Of a stretch of 64,000 nt of DNA, positions 8,475 to 16,800 are shown piece by piece. The notes under the pieces were generated by a model. That model did no database searches and had not been told where the DNA came from. It saw only the letters and a list, made by a program, of their open reading frames with translations. The position numbers were made by a program, and so were the translations under genes. Source of the stretch: JANYCO01 sp031416415 (GTDB taxonomy: Bacteria > Bacteroidota > Bacteroidia > Cytophagales > Cytophagaceae); contig JANOTP010000284.1 of the NCBI GenBank assembly GCA_031416415.1, forward strand, positions 20,671-84,670. The letters are read 5' to 3'. Numbering within the stretch: the stretch's first letter is position 1; each line of letters starts with the position of its first letter.

Positions 8475-8770
8475 TGCCTTATAAAATAATTTGGTCTCCT
8501 ACTGCGAAAACTACCTATTTTCAGATACTGGATTATATTGCAAATCATTGGAGTTCGAAAGAAGTAATTTCTTTTATAGATAGAACAGAAAAAGTATTAG
8601 CCTATATTAGAAAGAATCCAACACAATATCCTTCTTCAAAAATAAAAAAAGAAGTACACCAAAGTGTATTAACAAAACATGTAAGTTTGTATTATCAGGT
8701 TAATAAACAATCGGTTGAATTATTTATTTTTTGGGATAATCGTCAGGATCCTGCAAAATTTAAAATATAG
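8474..8770 (+). CDS. RelE/ParE-family toxin
   Basis: 98 residues in the RelE/ParE fold pattern: an N-terminal strand YKIIWSPTAKTTYFQILDYI, two helices, then strands with HVSLYYQVNKQSVELFIFWDNRQDP, where the aromatic and Arg/Gln residues correspond to the conserved C-terminal strand of the family. Family members cut ribosome-bound mRNA (RelE) or poison gyrase (ParE); which applies here cannot be decided. The gene overlaps its antitoxin by one base. It is full length, with no sign of decay. Confidence 0.78.
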   Translation: MPYKIIWSPTAKTTYFQILDYIANHWSSKEVISFIDRTEKVLAYIRKNPTQYPSSKIKKEVHQSVLTKHVSLYYQVNKQSVELFIFWDNRQDPAKFKI

Positions 8771-9065
8771 TGAAACGAGCTTAACTTTGCTTCATTCTCA
8801 GACTTCCGCAGCAGCTTGCGTCCCGCGAGTTGCAACTATTTGTACCTCTGGCCGATTAGTTAAGGGATGAAGCTTGTAGTTTCCATAGTATAGTTTCTCT
8901 CTACGAAGCACCTGTCATTATGAAATACCTATATTTGTGTTACTTCTAAGGTAATAATTTAATGGCAGTTTTGTAATCATCTTTCATAATCAATCACATT
9001 AATTATGAGAGATGATTTATTAGAAGAATAAAGTTACGTCTTTCGGCTGTGTTGCATACTGACAG
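8771..9065. other. Unassigned intergenic stretch between the toxin gene and lgt
   Basis: No ORF with family resemblance on either strand. It contains a locally GC-rich patch (about 8805-8850, CGCAGCAGCTTGCGTCCCGC) that contrasts with the AT-rich neighbourhood, followed by AT-rich DNA. A small hairpin CATTTTGTG-GAGA-CACAAAATG lies just beyond at 9066-9087. Possibly the relic of a lost gene or element. Confidence 0.4.
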
Positions 9066-9088
9066 CATTTTGTGGAGACACAAAATGA

Positions 9089-9130
9089 GGCTGCATAATT
9101 CAAAGTATAAGAGATTTTAATTATGCAGCC
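9089..9130 (-). terminator. Hairpin after lgt, probable terminator
   Basis: Perfect 12-bp arms GGCTGCATAATT / AATTATGCAGCC separated by 18 bp start 12 bp after the lgt stop. A second hairpin (9066-9087) follows. The T run is weak, so factor-independent termination is likely but not certain. Confidence 0.55.
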
Positions 9131-9142
9131 TTACTTTCAACC

Positions 9143-10270
9143 CTAAACCTTAGCCTTCCTAAAACTCCTCACCAACACCACCACACCTATTATCACCATT
9201 GGAATACTCAACAGCTGTCCCATGTTATAAGCCATATCGTTTTCAAACGTTACCTGATTTTCTTTTACAAATTCATAAAAGAAACGTAATGTAAAAATCC
9301 AGATCATGAATATCCCAAACAGAAGACCTTCTGGAGTAAGAGCTTTGTAACGAATGTATAGGAAAATCAAAACAAAGAATAAAACTAAACTTGAAATAGC
9401 TTCATATAATTGAGTTGGATGACGCGGAATTCCCCAAGCTTTTACAATTATTTCTGTACCGCCTTTACCTTCTGAACCTATAAATACAGATTGTTTAGCT
9501 TTAGAAAGGATCATATGTTGACCATATTCACCGTGACTAAATAATGCTTGACGAATATTAGTTTCAACCATTTCTAAAATATTTCCACTGCCAAAACTTT
9601 TCACTTTCATCCTTATGTCCATTCCCGTAAGGGTTTGCCCATTGAAAATCGTATCGGTATTATTTTTTCTTACTTTAATATCACTAATTTGCCCTTTGAA
9701 ATTTGCTTCTGTGTAGTTTTCTAAATAAGAAGTTGTAGAATTTATAAAAACAAATCCTTGAGAAGCATCAGTAGGTATTCCTATTATTTCTGAATTCATT
9801 AGATTTCCAAAACGAATGAAACACGCTGCCAATGCTACTATAATAGCAGTACGGTCAAGTACTTTTAAATATTTTTCAGTAGGATATTTTTTACAATACA
9901 ACCAGATACCTACTAATATTGCAATACCGGCACCATGACTGGCAAGCCCACCTTCCCAGATGTATAATATTTTAATTAATTTGGCAGGTTCCCAGAAAAA
10001 ATCATTTGGTTCATAAAAAATACAATGACCTAGTCGAGCTCCAATTATAGTGGCTACTATCATGTGAAGTGTTAAACTCTCAACAAGTTTTTCAGATTTA
10101 CCTTCTATTTTATATATTTTTAAGTAAATCATTTGGCCAATTAAAAATGCAGCAGCAAATAATAAACCATAATAGCGTGGAGCAAGAGGACCAATAGTAT
10201 AACCAAATAGTGAAAATTCAGAGAGCGTAAAAATTTCAGGAGCTACATCCCAGATAATAAAATCAAGCAT
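9143..10270 (-). CDS. lgt: Prolipoprotein diacylglyceryl transferase Lgt
   Basis: 375 residues from ATG 10270; an in-frame TTG nine codons upstream is less likely. The multi-pass protein carries HGAGIAI, the Lgt signature RFGNLMNSEIIG and the later RHPTQLYEA motif. It transfers diacylglycerol from phosphatidylglycerol to the lipobox cysteine of prolipoproteins at the inner membrane. It is about 100 residues longer than the usual 270-290: roughly 110 polar residues, rich in beta-forming sequence, sit between the GNLMNSE and RHPTQ motifs, that is, inside the periplasmic region. Strand and spacing suggest its own transcript. Confidence 0.92.
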   Translation of the reverse strand: MLDFIIWDVAPEIFTLSEFSLFGYTIGPLAPRYYGLLFAAAFLIGQMIYLKIYKIEGKSEKLVESLTLHMIVATIIGARLGHCIFYEPNDFFWEPAKLIKILYIWEGGLASHGAGIAILVGIWLYCKKYPTEKYLKVLDRTAIIVALAACFIRFGNLMNSEIIGIPTDASQGFVFINSTTSYLENYTEANFKGQISDIKVRKNNTDTIFNGQTLTGMDIRMKVKSFGSGNILEMVETNIRQALFSHGEYGQHMILSKAKQSVFIGSEGKGGTEIIVKAWGIPRHPTQLYEAISSLVLFFVLIFLYIRYKALTPEGLLFGIFMIWIFTLRFFYEFVKENQVTFENDMAYNMGQLLSIPMVIIGVVVLVRSFRKAKV

Positions 10271-10344
10271 CTTAGTAGTGTAATTAAAGTTATGCAAATA
10301 TATGGAAAATGCTTAGTAATCTGAAAAGAACATTAAATGAATTG

Positions 10345-10391
10345 ATAGTAATAAAAAAGCCTCTTTATCTAAGAGGCTTTTTTATTACTAT
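10345..10391. terminator. Bidirectional terminator after the ferredoxin gene
   Basis: Perfect 21-bp arms beginning ATAGTAATAAAAAAGCCTCT and their complement enclose a 5-nt loop. A-rich and T-rich flanks allow termination both ways. It ends the ferredoxin transcript (minus strand), 16 bp after the stop. Confidence 0.9.
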
Positions 10392-10406
10392 TTTATTTAA
10401 AAAAAA

Positions 10407-10754
10407 CTATTCTCCGTGGAGCCAAGCCTTTTTACCTAATAACACATCTTCTTCTTCTCGAACGTCTGGATCGTCTACGCAGCAGTCTACTGGACATACG
10501 GCAGCGCACTGAGGCTCTTCATGGAATCCCATGCATTCTGTACATTTATTCGAAACAATGTAATAAAATTCATCTGAAACAGGTTCCTGACTGGTTTTAG
10601 CATCCATTTTAGACCCATCTTCCAAATCGATCTCTACAAGGCTAGTGCCTCCTGCATAAGTCCATTTTGCTCCGCCTTCATAGATGGCAGTATTTGGGCA
10701 CTCCGGCTCACAGGCTCCGCAGTTTATACATTCTTCTGTGATTATAATCGCCAT
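10407..10754 (-). CDS. 2[4Fe-4S] ferredoxin
   Basis: 115 residues. The first cluster motif is CINCGACEPECP near the N-terminus; the second is CTECMGFHEEPQCAAVCPVDCC, where eight residues separate the second and third ligands, the Allochromatium/YfhL-type arrangement. A 35-residue insertion between the two motifs and an acidic C-terminus are usual for Bacteroidota versions. It is a low-potential electron carrier in the cytoplasm; the partner enzyme is unknown. It has an unusually strong Shine-Dalgarno and a consensus promoter, so high expression is expected. Confidence 0.9.
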   Translation of the reverse strand: MAIIITEECINCGACEPECPNTAIYEGGAKWTYAGGTSLVEIDLEDGSKMDAKTSQEPVSDEFYYIVSNKCTECMGFHEEPQCAAVCPVDCCVDDPDVREEEDVLLGKKAWLHGE

Positions 10755-10759
10755 TTTAT

Positions 10760-10766
10760 CCTCCTT
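10760..10766 (-). promoter_or_regulatory. Strong Shine-Dalgarno of the ferredoxin gene
   Basis: AAGGAGG lies 5 nt before the ATG on the minus strand (AAGGAGGATAAAATG). A full anti-SD match is rare in Bacteroidota, where most genes in this window have none. Confidence 0.7.
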
Positions 10767-10786
10767 ATTTATTTAGTCAATTGTTG

Positions 10787-10819
10787 CAAAAATAAGTACA
10801 AATATTGGTTTTATACAAA
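10787..10819 (-). promoter_or_regulatory. Bacteroidota-type promoter of the ferredoxin gene
   Basis: TTTG (10816-10819) then 21 bp then TATTTTTG (10787-10794) on the minus strand, a full match to TTTG / TAnnTTTG, 33 bp before the start codon. Confidence 0.6.
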
Positions 10820-10896
10820 TTTCTGCAATATAAATTCGTATTTCGAAACAATTCCTAACGAGAAATTGTTCGTTTGTACTAGATTTTATTTTATAA

Positions 10897-12219
10897 TTAT
10901 CTTGGAAGTCCCATTTTAGGAAGTCCTTTACCTCCTGAATTGTTCATCATCTTCATCATTTTTCTCATGTCTTCAAATTGTTTCATGAGGTTATTTACTT
11001 GTTGAATAGAGGTGCCACTTCCGCCTGCCAATCTTTTACGACGATTTCCGTTGATGATATCAGGATTTTGTCTTTCTTTAGGTGTCATTGAATTGATGAT
11101 CGCTTCAATAGGAGCAAAGGCATTGTCGTCAATGTCTACGTCTTTCATCATTTTGTTCATCCCAGGGAGCATACCAACAATGTCTTTAATGCTTCCCATT
11201 TTTTTAATCTGTTGAAGCTGTGTCAGAAAATCTTCAAAATTAAATTGATTTTTTCTTATTTTCTGATTAAGTCTTTTCGCTTCATCTTCGTCAAAAACTT
11301 CTTGCGCCTTTTCAACAAGTGAAACCACGTCACCCATACCTAAAATACGTTGAGCCATACGCTCTGGATAGAAAACATCAAGGTTCTCCATCTTTTCTCC
11401 CGTACTTAGGAATTTGATAGGTTTTTCAACAACAGATTTTATAGAAATAGCAGCACCACCGCGTGTATCACCATCTAATTTAGTAAGCACAACACCGTCA
11501 AAATTTAATCGGTCGTTGAAGGCTTTCGCAGTGTTTACAGCATCTTGACCAGTCATAGAGTCAACTACAAACAATGTTTCAGAAGGTTTAATAGCAGCTT
11601 TTATTTCTGCTATCTCATTCATCATTTGTTCGTCTACCGCTAAACGACCAGCAGTATCGACAATAACGATTTTAAAATTATTTTTCTTAGCATATTCTAA
11701 ACCATTTTTTGCGATTTGAACAGCATTCTTATTTTCGGGTTCTGAAAATACTTCTACACCAACTTGCTCTCCAAGTACTTTCAACTGATCAATAGCCGCA
11801 GGTCTATATACGTCGCAGGCTACAAGCAATACTTGGCGGCCTTGTTTTTTAAGATAACTTGATAGTTTTCCGGAAAAAGTAGTCTTACCCGAACCTTGTA
11901 AACCTGCTATCAATATTACTGCAGGATCACCTTTTAGGTTGATGTCTACTTTCTGACCACCCATTAATTCTGTCAGCTCTTCTTGGGTTATTTTTACCAA
12001 CAACTGACCTGGAGAAACTGCTATAAGCACTTCGCGGCCCATGGCTTTTTCTTTGATCATGTCGGTTACACTTTTTGCTACTTTGTAGTTGACGTCAGCG
12101 TCCAATAAGGCTTTTCGGATTTCCTTTATGGTTGCGGCTACGTTAATTTCTGTAATTCTTCCTTGACCTTTAAGGTTTTTAAAGGCTTTGTCAAGTTTTA
12201 AACTAAGGTTTTCAAACAT
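10897..12219 (-). CDS. ffh: Signal recognition particle protein Ffh
   Basis: 440 residues in the NGM order of SRP54: N-domain helices (1-90), G-domain P-loop GLQGSGKTT (106-114), DTAGR, TKLDGDTRGG, and a methionine-rich M-domain ending in KQFEDMRKMMKMM and a Gly-rich tail. With 4.5S RNA it binds signal sequences of nascent membrane proteins and hands ribosomes to FtsY. The length is standard. No 4.5S RNA gene was recognised nearby. Confidence 0.96.
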   Translation of the reverse strand: MFENLSLKLDKAFKNLKGQGRITEINVAATIKEIRKALLDADVNYKVAKSVTDMIKEKAMGREVLIAVSPGQLLVKITQEELTELMGGQKVDINLKGDPAVILIAGLQGSGKTTFSGKLSSYLKKQGRQVLLVACDVYRPAAIDQLKVLGEQVGVEVFSEPENKNAVQIAKNGLEYAKKNNFKIVIVDTAGRLAVDEQMMNEIAEIKAAIKPSETLFVVDSMTGQDAVNTAKAFNDRLNFDGVVLTKLDGDTRGGAAISIKSVVEKPIKFLSTGEKMENLDVFYPERMAQRILGMGDVVSLVEKAQEVFDEDEAKRLNQKIRKNQFNFEDFLTQLQQIKKMGSIKDIVGMLPGMNKMMKDVDIDDNAFAPIEAIINSMTPKERQNPDIINGNRRKRLAGGSGTSIQQVNNLMKQFEDMRKMMKMMNNSGGKGLPKMGLPR

Positions 12220-12242
12220 AATACTCTTCTATTTTCGGAGTG

Positions 12243-12250
12243 CAAAGTTA
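12243..12250 (-). promoter_or_regulatory. -7 promoter element of ffh
   Basis: TAACTTTG on the minus strand fits TAnnTTTG and ends 23 bp before the ffh ATG, the same spacing as at the DUF2795 gene. No clear -33 TTTG. Confidence 0.45.
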
Positions 12251-12442
12251 ATTAATTTTAGGAAGGATAAAAAGGAAAAAAGTGTTAGCGTAATATCTAG
12301 TCAAAACATTTATTATTAAATAGTTACTGTATTTAATAACCTGTAAATGAAAAGTTAAGTGCGTATTATTTTAAAAAATATAAGCTTATAGAATAATAGT
12401 TAACTTATGGGTTACTGGCCCTGTAAAATAAATGGATACTTT

Positions 12443-12793
12443 TTATAAGGTTAAGTTATGGGTATAGTTTGTCAGAAAGAGTTGAAATGCTTTGTTAAAT
12501 TCTTTAAACTGTTTAACTGCTTGTTCTCCCGCTTCTGTTACTATTGCTTGACCTCCGCCTTTACCTCCCCGTTGTGTTATCACAAGGGGTTCTTGCGACT
12601 GTTGATTCATTTGTTCAATCAATTGCCAAGCTTGTCTGTAGGACATTTTCATCTCTATTGCTGCTTGTCGAATAGAACCTAATTCTTTTATTTTTTCTAA
12701 TAGATCAATTCTCCCATATCCAAGAAAAGGCCCCTCTTCAGAGTCAATCCATATTCTTCCATTTGCTTTGAAAAATAATTTTTTCTTATCCAT
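12443..12793 (-). CDS. ModE-like winged helix-turn-helix regulator (N-terminal domain only)
   Basis: 116 residues. GRIDLLEKIKELGSIRQAA, then MSYRQAWQLIEQMNQ, and ITQRGGKGGGQAIVTEAGE match the LysR-type winged helix of molybdate regulator ModE, including the conserved GGxxGGxxxxT wing. It lacks the molybdate-binding MOP domains of full ModE (about 260 residues), as in the short stand-alone ModE-N proteins. What it senses and controls is unknown; no molybdate transport gene is nearby. A palindrome at 12835-12854 is a plausible own-operator. Confidence 0.75.
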   Translation of the reverse strand: MDKKKLFFKANGRIWIDSEEGPFLGYGRIDLLEKIKELGSIRQAAIEMKMSYRQAWQLIEQMNQQSQEPLVITQRGGKGGGQAIVTEAGEQAVKQFKEFNKAFQLFLTNYTHNLTL

Positions 12794-12834
12794 AGATCTA
12801 TTAGATTTTATAATAATACAGAAAATAATTTAAA

Positions 12835-12854
12835 AATAGTACTAGAGTACTATT
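12835..12854. promoter_or_regulatory. Palindrome upstream of the ModE-like gene
   Basis: AATAGTAC-TAGA-GTACTATT, perfect 8-bp arms with a 4-bp centre, in the 69-bp gap between the methyltransferase stop and the regulator start. The size and dyad symmetry suit a winged-helix dimer; autoregulation is inference. Confidence 0.5.
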
Positions 12855-12862
12855 GATAGGTC

Positions 12863-13585
12863 TTAAATTAATTCTAAACAAATCATATAATCCGAATCTT
12901 CCCCTTCAAAAAAATCGATCATTTTAAATCCATTTTTTTCTGCAGCTTCCAGTACATGGTCAGAAGAAACATACAGCCATGGAAACCACTCCCCTTTTTG
13001 TCCTTTATATTCCATTCTATAGTTTAGCTCACCATAATAATTTCCATTCAAATCTATACTGTATGCGCCTTCCTCTTCTTCGTCTTCGAACATGTAAAGA
13101 ATATCCACGGACTCCCCAATCACTCTGCCTCCTGGTTTTAATAGATTTTTACATTTCAGAAAAAAAGTGTCTAGATTTTCTAATGTACCTGCAATACCAA
13201 ATCCATTCATCATAAAAAGTAAAGTATCATATTTTTCATGTTCGTCTAATTTGAAAAAATCACCTTTAAGTACAGAATTGACACCTCTTTTTTGCATAAC
13301 CTCGCAACATTTTGCTGACCAATCAAGCGCTACGACTTCTTTTTTTTGATTTTGAAGTGCAAGGGCATGTGTACCTGCACCAGCGCCAACATCAAGTATC
13401 TTTCCTTGCACTATTGACAAAGCAAATTGTTCTTTTTCGGGCATTTCTTCCCATTTTCGAAAAAGATAAGGTACTGGGATTATTTCCTTTTCGGTTAAGT
13501 TAGATTCTACTTCAATTTGATTGGTTTGATCCCCTTCTAAATAATCTTGCAACGCAGTGCCAAAAGGGTCGAAGGAGGATGACAT
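12863..13585 (-). CDS. Class I SAM-dependent methyltransferase
   Basis: 240 residues with motif I ILDVGAGAGTHAL (63-75), an acidic residue at the end of strand 2 (VVALDWS) and motif IV-like YDTLLFMMNGFGIAG. This is a Rossmann-type methyltransferase of the UbiE/small-molecule kind. The substrate is not apparent. The first 45 residues are polar and acidic. It lies just upstream of the ModE-like regulator on the same strand and may share its transcript. Confidence 0.8.
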   Translation of the reverse strand: MSSSFDPFGTALQDYLEGDQTNQIEVESNLTEKEIIPVPYLFRKWEEMPEKEQFALSIVQGKILDVGAGAGTHALALQNQKKEVVALDWSAKCCEVMQKRGVNSVLKGDFFKLDEHEKYDTLLFMMNGFGIAGTLENLDTFFLKCKNLLKPGGRVIGESVDILYMFEDEEEEGAYSIDLNGNYYGELNYRMEYKGQKGEWFPWLYVSSDHVLEAAEKNGFKMIDFFEGEDSDYMICLELI

Positions 13586-13847
13586 ATATAAGAGGTTCGA
13601 TTTTTATGGAGTTTTAAGGCTCCATTTTAAGAAATGATAATTTAATAATGTTAATATTACCAAAAAACATTTTCAAAAAGAAGTGTATTGAACGTTTTTC
13701 ATAATTAAGTTTTGAAAATTCTACCTAGCTTAATTAGAATAATCTGCTAAAATTATTTTTATGGAAAATTTAAGAACCCTGCATCTTACTCTAAAGAAAG
13801 TTTTATATATTCAAACCCCCATTGAAATAGAAGGAATTATGATAATT

Positions 13848-16800
13848 ATGCAAAAAACTAAAAATATTTTTAAATCCCTGCTAATAGGTCTGGCGAGTTT
13901 TGTAAGTATAACTCTTTTAGCTCAAACTAACCCCACGAACAATATGAAAAAATTTGATTACAAAGAAGCATGGAATAGAGTAGCTGATTTTGAAAGTAAA
14001 GGCTTACCAGAATCAGAATTAAAAGAGGTAAATGGAATTTATCAAATTGCCAAAACAGAAAATAATACGGGGCAATTAGTAAAATCAGTAATCTATCAAA
14101 TGAAGCTTACCGATTATAAAGAAGAAAATGCTTTTGTAAAAAATCTTATTAAAATTAACGAAGAAATAAAAACGGCACAATTTCCTGTAAAACCCTTGTT
14201 ACACTCAATGCTCGCCGATATGTATTGGCAGTATTATCAGAACAATCGTTGGAAATATAATAACCGTACAGAAACGGTAAACTTAAAAGAAGACGATATT
14301 GAAACTTGGGGATTAGAAAAAATTGTAAAAGAAACGATCACACAGTACCAAGCTTCATTGATCGAAAAAGAAAAACTTAAATTAGAAAATATAAAAATCT
14401 ACGATGATATAATAAGTAGAGGAAATGAAGAAGGTAGAGCGCTACGTCCAACGTTATATGATTTTTTAGCAAACAGAGCGATTGATTTTTACATGAGTGA
14501 AGAACCTTCTATCACCCGTCCAGCTTATTTTTTTACTTTAAATAATGTAGACTACTTAGCGGATGCAGATGCTTTTGTACAGTTGCATATTGAAACAAAA
14601 GATACGTTAGCGATGAAATTTTATGCGTTAGTGCATTTACAAGACTTGATGAAATTTCATTCAAACGATGCTAATCCTGATGCATTGGTCTACATAGATT
14701 TAAAGAGACTTAGTTTCGTAAAACAATACCTTACTGCTCCTGACAAAAATTTACTTTATCAAAAATCCTTAGAACGCCTTGAAGAAAAGTCGATGAAATT
14801 TCCTGTTTCGACTTTAGTGACTTTTGAGATTGCTAGATTATATGTTGAATATGGAAAACTCTATAATCCATTGCAGTCAGAAGAGCATAAATGGGATTTA
14901 AAAAAAGCCTATGAGATTTGTGAAAAAGCTAAGTTAAGATTTCCTAAGTCAGATGGAGCTAATAAATGTGCCAACACTCAAGATGAACTAAAGAACAAAA
15001 GTATCTCAGCAAGTGTTGAAGAAACCAATCTGCCTAGTGTTCCATTTAAAGCACTCTTAAAGTACAGTAATGTAAAAACTGTTTATTGGAGATTGATAAA
15101 AACTTCGAGAGAAGAAGTACAAGCGCAACGAAAAAAATGGGATCGTAATTATGATGTAGACAGAGAAGAGAAATTTTTGCTTTATTTTACTCCAAAAATA
15201 GCAGCTAAAAACGGTTCTTATTCTTTGCCAGACGATGGAGATTTTCAAGACCATAGTGTGGAAATAAAATTGGATGGACTTCCTATTGGGGAGTATATGA
15301 TTTTATTAAGTCATAATCCAGATTTTAAAACCGAAGGGAATGGTTTAGCCTATTCATTCACCTCTATAACAACGATTAGTTATATTCATAGAAATACTGC
15401 CGATGGAGGTACTGAATTCTATTTATTGAATAGAGAAACTGGCGAACCTATTTTAGGAGTTAACGCAGCTATTTATTTCCAAGAATATAATTACAAAAAA
15501 AGTGTTTATGAAAACATCCCTGGTGGTTCTTTTCAATCCAATAATGAAGGATATATTAAAGTACCCTACCAGTTTGAGAAAAAAACAAATTATACCAGAA
15601 ATTTCATGGTTAATTTTTCTTTGGGATTAGACAAGTTTAGTACTTCTTCTATCGATTCTTATCAAGGTGATGGATCTTTCTACCAGTCTATACATTCCGA
15701 AGCTCCAACTCGAACGCAGGTAATTTTTTTTATGGATCGTGCTATTTATCGCCCTGGACAAACTATTTATTTTAAAGGACTGGTTATAAATACAGATCAT
15801 AAAAAATCTTCTATCGTTTCGAAATACCCTGTCACCGTTACGTTGTACGATGTAAATCGTCAAAAAGTAGCAGATCTGAATTTAGTTTCCAATGAATTCG
15901 GTTCTTTCAACGGTACATTTATAGCGCCCACTAAAGGTCTTATGGGACAAATGCGATTGGAATCTTATTATGGTTCTGTTGCATTTTCTGTCGAAGAATA
16001 TAAAAGACCAAAATTTGAAGTAACCTTTGAACCCGTAAAAGGGACTTTCCGCCTCAACGATAAGATCACAGCAGAAGGAGTTGCGAAAGCCTATTCTGGT
16101 GCTGGTATAGACAATGCTAAAGTACAGTATCGCGTAGTACGAAAAGCTCGTTATCCCTATTGGTGGTGGTGTCGCTGGGGATATTATCCTTCCTCACCAG
16201 AAATTGAAATTATTAACGGGATAACTAAAACGGATGGAGAAGGGAAATTTAAAGTAGATTTTAACGCGATTCCTGATCCACTAATCGATAAAAGTTCTGA
16301 GCCTATTTTTACGTATACGATCTATGCAGACGTGACCGATATTAACGGTGAAACACATAGTAAGACAACGTATATTTCTGTTGGCTATAAAGCCTTACAA
16401 GTAAGTGTGGCCGTGGTTGATATGGATAAAGAAGACGAGGATTCTTGGAAAAAAGAATACAAAATAAATACAACTAATCTTGCAGGTGAGTTTGAACCTG
16501 CTAAAGGACAAATTAGTATTTATAGTCTTCAACAACCTGAAAAAATTTATCGTGATCGCATGTGGAGTAGGCCTGATAGACAACTCATGACAAAGGAAGA
16601 ATTCAGAAAAATTTTCCCACTAGATGAATACGAAGAAGAAAATAATTATCTAAAATGGGTGAGAAATAAAGAAGTACTAAAAATAGAGTTTGATACCGAA
16701 AAGAAGAAAACAATCTCTTTAGAAAGTCTTAAAAATAAACCTTCAGGGAAATATGTAGTAGAAATTATTTCTAAAGATAAATATGGTCAAGACGTTAAAG

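Noticed and set aside
10309..10512. 67-codon plus-strand frame over the terminator and the ferredoxin end
   Set aside because: It crosses a 47-bp bidirectional terminator and lies antisense to a certain ferredoxin gene; its sequence is low-complexity.
13761..13847. Longer start for the macroglobulin
   Set aside because: The additional 29 residues are not hydrophobic in a signal-peptide pattern and would bury the real signal peptide, which fits the ATG at 13848 or 13839.
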